17,907 nt of DNA from Circinella minor (GCA_016758965.1 JAEPRB010000483.1:1-17907); one strand, 5' to 3'; counted from the stretch's first letter, positions 7,904 through 17,760 are shown. Translations and numbers: made by a program. Notes: a model not told the origin generated them from the letters alone.

Positions 7904-9403
7904 TTAAGTGATTACAGCACCTTCACGAATCGATCGTTTTATACGATCTGCTATCATTCTATCCTTTCGACCAATAAGTGATGTGGCCTTGCCTGTACGA
8001 CCTGCTCTCGCTGTCCGACCTACGCGATGCAAGTAATCAATCATAGATGCAGGAAAGTCATAAAGTACAACATGATCCACAAATGTGGTATCAATACCTC
8101 TGGAAGCAATATCTGTGCTGATCAATACATTATAATTCTTTTTACTCTTTTCTTCTTCTTCTTCTTCTTTTAATTCAATTTCACCTGAAAATAATCCCAT
8201 GGTTTGTTTACGATCCACATCTTTATGTAATACTAATACATCCACTTCTTTACTTGCTAACCATTGTTGTAATAATTCAGTAGAATGTTTTGTATTACAA
8301 AAAACTAATGTTTTTTCATCCTTGATATTCTTTTTTAATACATCCAAAAGAGCTAATTGTCGATTGCCATTAAACCGTTGTAAATCAATAAACGATTGTT
8401 TTAAATTAGGTAAAGCACGATGTAAAGAAGGTGTTGTAATTTTAAGCATATTATCTTGTCCAAATAATTCATCCAATGTACGATGAACAGAACGTGGTAA
8501 AGTAGCTGAAACAACAATCGTTTTACTCGTTTCTTGAGGAATTTTTTTCATAATCGATTGCACATCGTCACCCCAACCCGCATCAAATAAAGAATCCGCT
8601 TCATCCACAATTAAAAATTGAACATCAGTTAATGAAAATGTATGATCTTTTACATATTTTCGTAACGTTGTAGGTGTTGTAATTAATACATCCACAGGAT
8701 ATTCCAAATCTTTAACTAATCGATGACGAGGTGTTTTTCCATCCAATCCCAAACTACGAAATTTAACTGAATGAGCTAATGATTTACATGTTTGTACTAC
8801 TTGACTCACAAGTTCTCTTGTAGGTACCAAAACAATAGCTCTTGGACGATCCAATCTTCTTTTTCTTTTATTTTCAGTTTGTTTCAAACCATGAATAGTA
8901 GGTACTAAATAAGCCAAAGTTTTTCCTGAACCTGTTTCAGCAGCACATAAAATATGTCTAGCATCTTTTGTAGATAAAATAGTTGGAATCGTCAATGCTT
9001 GAATTTCAGTAGGTTTCGCTTGATCAGGTAATATCGATCGTATGGCTTGTACAAGTTGTGTTTGTTCTTGTAAACCCAGATCGTCAAATGATTCAGGTAA
9101 TTTTTTTGATAATGTCGATGGAATCGTTTCAAGTCGATTTTTAACTGGAATATAAGGAACATGACGTGCCCCTGTTGTACGATCGTTTAATTTGGACCTT
9201 AATACATCACGTCGTTGTCGACCTGTTAAACCATCAGGTTTCATATGTTTTGTTAAACTAGAATAATTAGGTTTACGTAGTTGAGAACGTTTTGAATGAA
9301 GAATAGGTGTCCATGTAAATGACGCTTTTTGTTGATTATGTATTGAATGGTGTAATAATGGTGTCCATACCCATGACTTTGTCGTTGTTATTAATTTTTG
9401 CAT
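7904..9403 (-). CDS. MRH4: DEAD-box ATP-dependent RNA helicase, mitochondrial DDX28/Mrh4 type
   Basis: A 499-residue intronless gene with a complete DEAD-box core. Motifs: Q motif around F106 and PTEIQ (131-135), Walker A AAETGSGKT (154-162), Ia PTREL (194-198), Ib-like TPTTL (243-247), DEAD (267-270), SAT (299-301), STDIASRGID (429-438) and HRVGRTARAG (459-468). The first ~60 residues are rich in Lys, Arg, His, Ser and Thr and almost lack acids, as in a mitochondrial targeting sequence, which supports the first ATG over M54. The segment LCAAETGSGKTLAYLVP recalls human DDX28; Mrh4 and DDX28 act in assembly of the mitochondrial large ribosomal subunit. A Glu run (413-418, GAA repeats) sits before the STDIASRGID motif. 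The WTPLLHHS motif (13-20) recurs as WTPILHS (31-37). Divergent from the AP-2 gene with 273 nt between starts. Helicase class is certain, subfamily likely. Confidence 0.93.
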   Translation of the reverse strand: MQKLITTTKSWVWTPLLHHSIHNQQKASFTWTPILHSKRSQLRKPNYSSLTKHMKPDGLTGRQRRDVLRSKLNDRTTGARHVPYIPVKNRLETIPSTLSKKLPESFDDLGLQEQTQLVQAIRSILPDQAKPTEIQALTIPTILSTKDARHILCAAETGSGKTLAYLVPTIHGLKQTENKRKRRLDRPRAIVLVPTRELVSQVVQTCKSLAHSVKFRSLGLDGKTPRHRLVKDLEYPVDVLITTPTTLRKYVKDHTFSLTDVQFLIVDEADSLFDAGWGDDVQSIMKKIPQETSKTIVVSATLPRSVHRTLDELFGQDNMLKITTPSLHRALPNLKQSFIDLQRFNGNRQLALLDVLKKNIKDEKTLVFCNTKHSTELLQQWLASKEVDVLVLHKDVDRKQTMGLFSGEIELKEEEEEEKSKKNYNVLISTDIASRGIDTTFVDHVVLYDFPASMIDYLHRVGRTARAGRTGKATSLIGRKDRMIADRIKRSIREGAVIT

Positions 9404-9676
9404 ATTTTTTTTTTTTTTTTTTTGGGGTGTTATTATTATTATCCAAACAAATTTTTTTTTTGTACAACTTTAAGCTTTTTTACCTTATTCACTTTTCCTT
9501 GATTAGGAAATCGAAAACTCAGTTCTTTTATTTTTTTTTTTGGTTTTCCCCTCGTGTGCCTTTTTTTTTTTGACTTTATATAAAAAAAAAAAAAGTCAAT
9601 TCTCTTTCTCTCTCTCCCACCCCCCAATCCCATTCTTTATATATATTTTTTTAAGAAAAAACGGAAATATTAAAAC
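9404..9676. promoter_or_regulatory. Shared divergent promoter between helicase and AP-2 alpha genes
   Basis: This 273-nt interval separates two start codons pointing away from each other, so it must hold both promoters and leaders. On the AP-2 side it has a CT-rich tract (about 9598-9628) followed by TATATATA at 9637-9645, about 35 nt upstream of the ATG at 9677. Several T/A homopolymers fill the rest. Confidence 0.6.
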
Positions 9677-12600
9677 ATGTCTGCCATGAGAGGATTGACA
9701 GTGTAAGTTATTATTATAATGGGTTTCATGTTATTCAAAGAATTTAGTATATTAATGAATAATGTATATAATTTAGGTTCATTGGTAAGACAAGATGGAT
9801 TTTTATTTTTATTAAAAAAAAAAAAAAACGCGGGTTATTTTTTTTTTTTTTTAAGAAAAATGTTACCTTTGCATAAGAAATGTATTCTATAATGTGTTTA
9901 TTAACATTAAAAATAATTTAATACCTTTATTCATTTTATATTAGCCGACATTCGTAATTGTAAGTAACTTTTTATGATGATGGAAAAAAAAAAAAAGTGG
10001 GGGAGCGGAAAAATAATAATAATATATTTAATTAGGTCGAGTACGTGAACTTGAAGAAAAACGTATTAATAAAGAGATGGCCAACATTCGTTCTAAATTC
10101 AAAGGTAAAAAAAAAAAGGGAATACATTGGATATATATATATATATATATATATATTGATAATTTGAAAAATATATATATATTTTTTTTAGAAACGAATT
10201 TAAATGGATACCAAAAAAAGAAATATGTATGCAAATTATTGTATATGTATATTTTAGGTTGGGAAATTGATTTTGGACACCTTGAAGCTGTCAATCTTAT
10301 TTCTAGTCAAAAATATAGTGAAAAACAAATTGTAAGTCAACAAACAAAAAAAAAAAAATGTGTTCAAGAATTTGTATTTTTAAAAGCTAAATCCATGGGA
10401 TATATATATTTTTTTTTTAGGGTTATTTGGCTGTTACATTATTATTTCATGAAAATAGTGATTTAGTACGATTAGTTGTTAATTCAACAAAAAAAGATTT
10501 AGATGATATGAATGAAATTAATAATTGTTTAGCACTTCATGCTATTGCAAATATTGGTGGTAGAGAAATGGCTGAATCTTTAGCTCCAGATGTACATCGA
10601 TTACTTATTTCACCGTATGTATATATATATATATTACATGATTATATTATGGAAGGAGAATTAAACTTTTTTTTTTATATATATAGAACATCCAAGAGTT
10701 TTGTAAAAAAGAAGGCAGCATTAACATTATTACGTTTATTTAGAAAACATCCAGATGTTATGCCTGTTACTGATTGGGCTGATCGTATTATTTCAATTAT
10801 GGATGATTATGATTTGGTAAATATAGATTTTTATATAGATATATATGGATTTATATATTTTATAAAGTTGAATTAAAACATTTAAAATAATTATGATAGG
10901 GTGTTGCACTTTCAGTAACTACATTAGTATTAGCTTTTGCACAAAGTTATCCACTTGAATATGCTGGATGTTATGAAAAAGCAGTCAATAGATTAAAACG
11001 TATTTTGGTTGATAGAGATTATAGTTTAGATTACATTTATTATAAGGTACCGACACCTTGGTTACAAGTGAAATGTTTACGTCTTTTACAATATTATCCT
11101 CCACCTGGTAATGTATAAATATATAGAGTAAGGAGGAGGAGGAGGGAGGGAGTAGGAAAGAAGAAGAAAGGGTCTTTTTTTTTTTAATTAATTAATTAAC
11201 AATAATATCACAAATAGAGGATACCAAATTACGTTCAGATATTAGTGAATTACTTCAAATCATTATGGCAAATTCTCAAGATGCTCCTAAAAATGTTCAA
11301 CACAGTAATGCTCAAAATGCTGTTCTTTTTGAAGCTATTAATTTAGCTATTCATCTTGACAGTAATTCTACTATTTGTGCACAAGCAGCTCAATTATTGG
11401 GTCGATTTATTTCTAGCAAGGAAACCAATGTACGTTATCTCGGTTTAGAAACCATGGCTCATTTAGCCGCTTGTGTGGATTCTTTAGAACCTATTAAACG
11501 ACATCAAGAAACAATTATGATGTCTTTACGTGACAAAGATATCAGTGTACGTCGACGGGGTCTTGATTTACTTTATTCCATGTGTGATATGTCCAATGCC
11601 AAAGTCGTTGTTTCTGAACTTTTACGTTATTTACAAGTCGCGGATTATGCTATGCGTGAAGAAATGGTATTAAAAATTGCCATTTTAGCTGAAAAATTCG
11701 CTACCGCTTATTCTTGGTATGTCGATATTATTTTACAATTAATTTCTACAGCAGGTGAACAAGTAGGAGAAGAAGTTTGGTATCGTGTCGTTCAAATTGT
11801 GACCAATAATGAAGAATTACAAGAATATGCTGCCAAAACCGTTTTAAATTATTTGGGTTCTCCACAATACAATGAAACAATGGTCAAAGTCGGTGGTTAT
11901 ATTTTGGGTGAATTTGGTCATTTGATTGCCAATTATCCTGGTTGTAGTCCTATTGAACAATTTCAAGCCATTCATGCTAAATTTAATTTATGTTCATTGA
12001 ATACAAGAGCGCTTTTGTTGACTTCTTATGTGAAATTTGTCAATTTGTTTCCAGAAATCAAGGGGCAAGTATTAGCTGTATTTAATCAATATCGTTATGT
12101 ATTAGATTCTGAATTACAACAACGTGCTTGTGAATATCTTACTGTATCGACCATGCCAACGGATGATATGTTACAAACCATTTGTGAAGAAATGCCACCT
12201 TTTCCCGAACGTGAATCGACCCTTTTGTTAAAGTTGAATCAAAAGATTGGAGATACAGAAGATAAACGTGTTTGGTTTATTGGTGGTAAAGAAGCGAATT
12301 TGGAACGACAAGAAGGATTGAAACGAATGGCTTCATTACGTATGAATTCAACAGAATCAACACCATCTCAATCTTCACCTAAACAAGCAACAACACCTAC
12401 CGTATCCACACCAACAGCACCTGTACAACAACAACAACAACCACAATCCCAATTAGCTGTTGATTTATTAGCATTTGATGATTTAACACTCGGTAATAAC
12501 ACTACTACTTCTACTCCTACAACAACAACAACAACAACAACGAATATTCCACAGCCTGTAACACCCTCTTTACCCCCTCCTCAAAATGTTCCATTGGCAC

Positions 12601-13460
12601 AAGGTTATGAACTTGGATATAATCGATCCCTTTATACATCTGAAGGTGTTCTTTATGAAGACACTCAAATTCAAGTGTCCATCAAATCCGAATACCATGG
12701 TTCTCATGGTCGTCTTGCTGTCTACATTACGAATAAATCCATGGCTTCTTTTGAAAATGTACGTTTCCATGCCACTTCATCCCATCCTGAAACACTTTCT
12801 ATCCAATTGACAGGTGATTCACCTAAACAAATCCAAAGTGCAGGTGGACAAGGATGTCAACTTTTACAAGTCGAATGTCATGATACATTTAATGATACAC
12901 CCTCTTTTTATATGGAACGCCATGGTGCTGATATATTACATTTAAAATTACCTATTGTTTTAACGAAATTTCAAGAACCTATTACGACCATGGATGGGGC
13001 TAGTTTCTTTAAACGATGGAATCAAATTGGAGGTGCACCACGTGAAAATCAAGTCATTATTACTTGTCAAGTACCTATTCAATTGGATAATGTAAGGAAC
13101 TTATTACAAGGATTTAAATTTGGTTTGTTGATTGGTGTAGATCCCAATCCAAATAATTTTGTTGGTGCTGGTGTCATTGATATGGGTGCATCCGGTGGTA
13201 AAGTGGGTGCTCTTTTACGGCTGGAACCTAATCTTGAACAAAATGTAAGTTCCCCCCCCCCCTTTCTTTTGTAATCGATAAATAGAGAGTTGTCCATCAT
13301 ATAAATCATTTTTTTTTTTTTTTATCTCTAAATGGTATTCATCATGAATTGCTTTTTTATTTTATTTTAGATGTATCGTTTGACGGTTAGAACACCTAGT
13401 GAAACCGTATCTGAACAATTAAGAATTTTGTTAGAACGTCCACTTACTTTTGGTGCTTAA
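9677..13460 (+). CDS. APL3: AP-2 adaptor complex subunit alpha (alpha-adaptin), ten exons
   Basis: Exons 9677-9702, 9777-9784, 9945-9959, 10036-10104, 10192-10331, 10421-10614, 10687-10816, 10900-11107, 11218-13244 and 13371-13460 join with GT-AG introns of 72-160 nt to 968 residues, the family length. The product is the large alpha subunit of the heterotetrameric AP-2 complex, which binds PI(4,5)P2 and cargo at the plasma membrane in endocytosis. The N-terminus MRGLTVFIADIRNC and [16 protein letters not shown] match alpha-adaptins; the [12 protein letters not shown] block (45-56) carries the basic phosphoinositide-binding lysines. The trunk runs to about residue 624, a hinge with Q (667-671) and T (690-705) tracts follows, and the ear occupies about 727-968 with FFKRWNQ (F861, W864), the pocket that binds accessory-protein DPF/DPW-type motifs. 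The C-terminus [16 protein letters not shown] is typical. The hinge contains LLAFD (680-684), a clathrin-box-like motif. Confidence 0.97.
9777..9784 (+). other. 8-nt micro-exon of AP-2 alpha (exon 2)
   Basis: GTTCATTG lies between ATTTAG and GTAAGA. With the two bases left from exon 1 it completes V9, then F10 and I11, and gives the first base of A12. Without it the conserved MRGL.VFI.DIRN block cannot be made in frame. Confidence 0.85.
9945..9959 (+). other. 15-nt micro-exon of AP-2 alpha (exon 3)
   Basis: CCGACATTCGTAATT lies between TATTAG and GTAAGT and completes A12, then D13 I14 R15 N16 and the first base of C17. It is flanked by introns of 160 nt (9785-9944) and 76 nt (9960-10035). 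Confidence 0.88.
10128..10157 (+). repeat. (AT)n microsatellite in AP-2 alpha intron 4
   Basis: Perfect TA/AT dinucleotide run within the intron 10105-10191. The same intron also carries a second short AT run before its acceptor. Confidence 0.8.
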
Positions 13461-13470
13461 TTCCTCCCCG

Positions 13471-13498
13471 CCTCCTCCTCCTCCTCCTCCTCCTCCTC
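13471..13498 (+). repeat. (CCT)n microsatellite
   Basis: About nine CCT units begin 11 nt after the AP-2 alpha stop codon, probably within its 3'UTR. Confidence 0.85.
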
Positions 13499-13752
13499 AA
13501 CCCCAAACATTTTATAACAACAAAAAATTTCTTCCTCTCTTACTTTCATGCACCACCTATATACTCTACTATATACGCAACTAAAAAAAAAACATATCAA
13601 ATTCCCCCCCCCCACCCACCATTGTATCATTAATAAATTATAAAAAAATAAATAAATAAAAAAAAAAAAGCATAATAGCAAAACGTTTTTGAAATAGAAA
13701 TTAATTAATTATTTATATATATTTATATTTTTGTATATGAACACATTGAAAG

Positions 13753-13756
<4 letters not shown>

Positions 13757-13790
<34 letters not shown>
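13757..13790 (+). repeat. (GA)17 microsatellite
   Basis: A perfect run of 17 GA units in the convergent intergenic region. Confidence 0.9.
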
Positions 13791-13794
<4 letters not shown>

Positions 13795-13914
13795 ATTTTT
13801 ATACAAAAGAAAATAGGTAAGAAAGTAAGATAGATAATGGGGTTTTGGATGATAAGGATGATGAGGAAAAGAAGAAGGGAGGGAATTATGATATATATAT
13901 ATATATATATAAAA

Positions 13915-16110
13915 TTACATTCTCTCAAGAGGTTTTAAGCCCAACAAACGCATAGCATTACCAAGAGTAACACGAGCACAATAGTACATTAACAAACGAG
14001 CATCAGCAATTTCAGGAGCAGCACCACGAACCCATAAAGCTTCAAAACAAGCAGAAATTTCATGAGATAATTTGAAAGCAAAAGTAACTACATTACATGG
14101 TTCCAAACCATTCATCAAACTACGAACAAGATCAGGGTATTGAGCAACGGTACGCAAAACTTCAATAGCTTCAGGTTCCGTCAAAAGTTCCACATCGGCA
14201 TTAGGATTAATAGTCAATCCACTCTTTCGTTCAACAGACATTAAACGAGCATGAGCATATTGAATATAAGGTCCAGTATCACCTTCAAAGGAGAACATAC
14301 GATTACGATCAAATTCATAATTCTTAATACGACGTGCTGAATTATCTTGAATCTTTACACCCGATAAACCAATTTCATCAGCTACCTTTTCTGGTTCTAC
14401 TACTTCATTATATTTAACTTCATTCTTACGCATGACATCATGCATAATCTCCTTGGCTTCATCCAAAATATCTTCTAAAAAGACAACAGTTCCTTTACGT
14501 GTCGACATGCCTTGTACCATGCCAAAATTAATATGTTCTACTTTGTCAGCAAAGTCATATTTCAATAATTCCAATGTCTTGAACAATTGTTTTAAATGTA
14601 AATCTTGTTGTGCAGCAACAACATAAATCATCTTATCAAATTTATATTTTTCATAACGTTCCAAAGCAGCACCAATATCACGGGTCAAATAAAGTGTGGT
14701 ACCATCTCGTTTTTGAACAATGGCTTTTTCCAATTTGTATTTCGTCAAATCAATAATTTTAGCACCATCCGAATCTTCCAAAATACCACATTCTTGTAAT
14801 TGTTTCAAAGCACGTTCCATACCATCACCTACTTGAGATTCACCTGAATACACATCGAAATGAATATTCAAACGAGCATAGACTTCTTTGTATTTAACAA
14901 TAGATAAATCACGGAATCGACGCCAAAGAGATAAAGCTTCTTCTTCTCCTTCTTCCATCTTTTTGAAATAAGCACGAGCTTCATCATGAATCGTAGGATC
15001 AGCTTCAGCATCACGATTGATCTTGACATAGACTTCATATAAATGTTTGATAGGATCGGCTTGTAAAGCTTCTTCATTACCATGACGAGCGAAACCCACA
15101 GCCAATAAACCATATTGTTTACCCCAATCACCAAGATAATTCATAGCAATGGTTTCCCAACCATTGGCATCATAGACATTACGAATAAAAGCACCAATAA
15201 TAGTAGAACGCAAATGACCCGCATGGAAAGGTTTGGCAATATTAGGTGAAGAGAATTCAACAATAGCCCGTTTACCTTGATCCAATTTATTTTTACCATA
15301 ATCCAATCCAAATTTAGCAGCCATATCTACCGTCTTTTTCACTAATAATTTAGCATTGATACGGAAATTTAAAAAGGGTCCAATAGCCACAGCAGATAAG
15401 ATATGATCATTGGGTTGAAATTGTTTAGCCCATTCTTGAGCGAATTGAGCAGGATTTCCCTTGACACGTAATCGAGGTACAGCAATAGCTAAATCACCAT
15501 TTTCTAAAGAACGAGGTAAATCCAATGCATCAAAAAGTAATTTGGTATCTACACCTGAAATTTGATTCATTTGTGTTGCAATCATATTCTTGAATACATC
15601 CATCACGTTTGTCTCAGGTGAAGTACCAGGAAGTTGAGGAATTGTATCTAATTGGGTAGAGGTAGCTGCACCAGCAGCGATTTCTTCACCTAAAATCAAA
15701 GCAGCTTCCGTGACAGCCCATGAATGCGGTGTAGGTAATTGAGCAGAGTGTAAAACACCCCAAGCTAAAGCATCGACAAGTTGAGGTGTATCATTGAGTA
15801 AATATTTTGTTTGTTGTTGTTGTTTCACGAGTTGTTGAATAAGTGTAGGTTCTTGAGTTAAAATAATATCAACCCATCGAGATACGTTTTGAGATGAAGC
15901 ATCGGTTTCATTTATCAAGTTATAGGAACGAATAAGATAACGCGCAACGGATGCTGTACCGATAATAGTGACTTTATCATTGACTTTTAATGTAGGTTCA
16001 ATAGTATCCCGTGTAGGTTGAAGTTGAATAGTTTCTTTTAATTGAACATTAGAGGCAATAATAGCCAAAAGTTGAAATGGAATAGCATTCACGGGAACGG
16101 TTAAGTCCAT
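13915..16110 (-). CDS. RARS1: Arginyl-tRNA synthetase, cytosolic type, with GST-like N-terminal extension
   Basis: A 731-residue intronless class I synthetase that charges tRNA-Arg with arginine. Core signatures: VEFSSPNIAKPFHAGHLRST around the HIGH motif (HAGH, 296-299), MNYLGDWGKQYG (323-334), and the KMSKS-equivalent MSTRKG (535-540). The DALR anticodon-binding domain runs from about GPYIQYAHAR (613-622) to the typical C-terminus LLGLKPLERM. The RNA-binding N-domain of the family begins near residue 168 (NVMDVFKNMIATQM). Residues 1-155 are extra compared with the roughly 600-residue yeast enzyme. They have the pattern of a GST-type fold: EPTLKVND..TIIGTASVARYLIRSYN (38-64), then a helical part with KYLLNDTPQLVDALAWGVLHS (102-122). 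GST-like domains tether other synthetases into multi-synthetase complexes. Gcn4-type sites lie upstream. Function certain; the domain call on the extension is inference. Confidence 0.96.
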   Translation of the reverse strand: MDLTVPVNAIPFQLLAIIASNVQLKETIQLQPTRDTIEPTLKVNDKVTIIGTASVARYLIRSYNLINETDASSQNVSRWVDIILTQEPTLIQQLVKQQQQTKYLLNDTPQLVDALAWGVLHSAQLPTPHSWAVTEAALILGEEIAAGAATSTQLDTIPQLPGTSPETNVMDVFKNMIATQMNQISGVDTKLLFDALDLPRSLENGDLAIAVPRLRVKGNPAQFAQEWAKQFQPNDHILSAVAIGPFLNFRINAKLLVKKTVDMAAKFGLDYGKNKLDQGKRAIVEFSSPNIAKPFHAGHLRSTIIGAFIRNVYDANGWETIAMNYLGDWGKQYGLLAVGFARHGNEEALQADPIKHLYEVYVKINRDAEADPTIHDEARAYFKKMEEGEEEALSLWRRFRDLSIVKYKEVYARLNIHFDVYSGESQVGDGMERALKQLQECGILEDSDGAKIIDLTKYKLEKAIVQKRDGTTLYLTRDIGAALERYEKYKFDKMIYVVAAQQDLHLKQLFKTLELLKYDFADKVEHINFGMVQGMSTRKGTVVFLEDILDEAKEIMHDVMRKNEVKYNEVVEPEKVADEIGLSGVKIQDNSARRIKNYEFDRNRMFSFEGDTGPYIQYAHARLMSVERKSGLTINPNADVELLTEPEAIEVLRTVAQYPDLVRSLMNGLEPCNVVTFAFKLSHEISACFEALWVRGAAPEIADARLLMYYCARVTLGNAMRLLGLKPLERM

Positions 16111-16248
16111 CGTGTGTATGTGTGTATAAAAAAAAAAAAAAAAAAAGAGTAGTAAAAGAGGGAAAAAGGGAAAAAAGGGTTTAACTTTTTATCACAAAAA
16201 AAAGAACGCGAAAAAAAAAAAGTGGGGAGCCCAGAAAAAAAAAGGAAA

Positions 16249-16257
16249 ATGAGTCAT
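16249..16257. promoter_or_regulatory. Gcn4/CPC1-type site ATGAGTCAT upstream of ArgRS
   Basis: A perfect palindromic ATGASTCAT match 139 nt upstream of the ArgRS start. In fungi, Gcn4-family bZIP factors bind this sequence and activate aminoacyl-tRNA synthetase genes under amino acid starvation. Confidence 0.55.
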
Positions 16258-16287
16258 TGAAATAAGCCACATATTATTTTACACTGA

Positions 16288-16295
16288 ATGACTCC
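16288..16295. promoter_or_regulatory. Second, imperfect Gcn4-type site ATGACTCC
   Basis: ATGACTCC differs from the ATGACTCA core by one base and lies 31 nt from the perfect site at 16249-16257. Fungal amino-acid-control promoters often carry paired sites. Confidence 0.35.
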
Positions 16296-16546
16296 TCCAT
16301 TTTATGCAAAAATTGAACCGTGCGAAAGTTTTTTGATATTCATTAGTTTTAGGCTTTCTGTTGACCGTATCTCTCTTTTTTGGTAATAGTTTAAATCTTA
16401 TAATAATAATAATTCTTTTTAATTCTGTTCAATTTTTTTTTTTTTTTTTTGTTGATATTGTTTTATAAATGACAGGAAATAAATCACACATCTTCCATTA
16501 TTTTCGTTATTACTATATCTAGGATATTTTTTTTTTTTAGATGAAA

Positions 16547-16555
16547 ATGACTCAT
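16547..16555. promoter_or_regulatory. Third Gcn4-type site ATGACTCAT
   Basis: A perfect ATGASTCAT match, 437 nt upstream of the ArgRS start. No other recognised gene is near on either strand. Confidence 0.4.
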
Positions 16556-17531
16556 GATAAATAAAATTTAACAATCATGAATCAATTCCACGCACATAAA
16601 TATATAAAAAAAATTTCTCACAATGTACGTACGAAAAAAAAAATTAATATGTCAAAAAATATTATTTTTGCGTCAATTTATTTTAAACCCTATTTTAATT
16701 ACATTTATAAAGGCATTCACTTTTTTATATGTAATGGGGAACAATCTTATCTTACGTATTATGATTTTTTAAAAAAAGAATTTTTTTTTTCAATTGACGT
16801 AGTCAGACGACTTGGGTAGATAAGAAAACAAATGTGTCGAAAAAAAAATGAATAATAGTTGTATGTATATGATAAAAAATCAAGTTTTTTTTTTCATAGG
16901 CCACTAACGTGTATGTCAATACGCTTATTATAAAACCCTAATCATGTGTTTGGATTATCATTGTAAGGGTAAAATAAGATTTCTATTAATTTCATTTGAT
17001 ATTAAATTAAAATACGCTAAAAAGAAAGAAATATATCATTTGCTGCGCAGAGAGAGAGACGAGAATGAAGGTTGTTGTAATAATGTGTAGTATTCATTTA
17101 TATAATATATAAACAAGAATCATTTAAATAAGAAAACCCATTAATTATCATAACGACAATAACATAGCAATTTATATATATATATATATAAGTTACCATA
17201 ACAACATATCTTGTTAAATTAAAGACACACATCTTTTTTAAAAGACAGGAAAAGCAAAGAATTTATATTTTTGGTGTAGCCATCAAAATTGTTCTTTGTA
17301 ACACCTCAAAAAAAAAAAAAGCCAACAACGTGGTACAAAAAGAAAGGTGATACAGAATCATTTATTGTCTTCAAAAAAAAAAAAATGATGATGATAATTT
17401 CTCCACATGATTTTTATTTTTTCATCGGCTAAATCGTTCGGATTTTTTTTTTTTTTTTTTGAAACAAAAAGTGCAAAACCATACAAGTTTATTAAATTTC
17501 ATCCTTTTACTTCTAATATATAAATAGAAAG

Positions 17532-17556
<25 letters not shown>
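17532..17556 (+). repeat. (CA)n microsatellite
   Basis: A perfect run of about twelve CA units in intergenic DNA. Confidence 0.85.
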
Positions 17557-17562
<6 letters not shown>

Positions 17563-17760
17563 AGAATAAAAAGAATTCAAGTATTTATTCTTTTTCTAAT
17601 AATACGTATATATAAAAAAAAAAAAAAAAACAAACACGCAACTTATTTTTGTATAACCCAAGAAGATAATAAGCTATTTTTTTTTTTTTTTTGCTTTTTG
17701 AGTGAGTAAAGGTTCCTCTTTCTCTCTTTTTTTTTTAATGTGATAATCTCTAATAACCCC

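Larger units (their letters stand above)
13461..13914. other. Convergent intergenic region between AP-2 alpha and ArgRS
   Basis: This stretch of 454 nt holds both 3' flanks. It contains (CCT)n at 13471-13498, a C run near 13605, AATAAA-like strings at about 13640-13660, (GA)17 at 13757-13790 and (AT)n at 13891-13910, which lies just 4 nt beyond the ArgRS stop. No gene is seen. Confidence 0.7.
16111..17760. other. ArgRS promoter and long AT-rich intergenic region
   Basis: The part next to ArgRS holds the Gcn4-type sites. Beyond about 16560 I find only homopolymers, (TA)n at about 17172-17190, (CA)n at 17532-17556 and scattered AATAAA-like strings. The 80-codon frame at 16577-16819 is Lys/Phe/Ile/Tyr-rich and looks like open AT-rich DNA rather than a gene. 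No RNA gene or mobile element is recognised. Confidence 0.5.

Noticed and set aside
10077..10466. 129-codon frame inside the AP-2 alpha gene
   Set aside because: It reads exon 4 and exon 5 through unspliced AT-repeat introns; the spliced form matches alpha-adaptin.
14868..15134. 88-codon frame in the same region as ArgRS
   Set aside because: Alternate-frame shadow of the synthetase coding sequence.
16577..16819. 80-codon frame MNQFHAHKYIKK..
   Set aside because: Composition (Lys, Phe, Ile, Tyr, Asn) is what AT-rich DNA gives by chance; no splice, promoter or family evidence.
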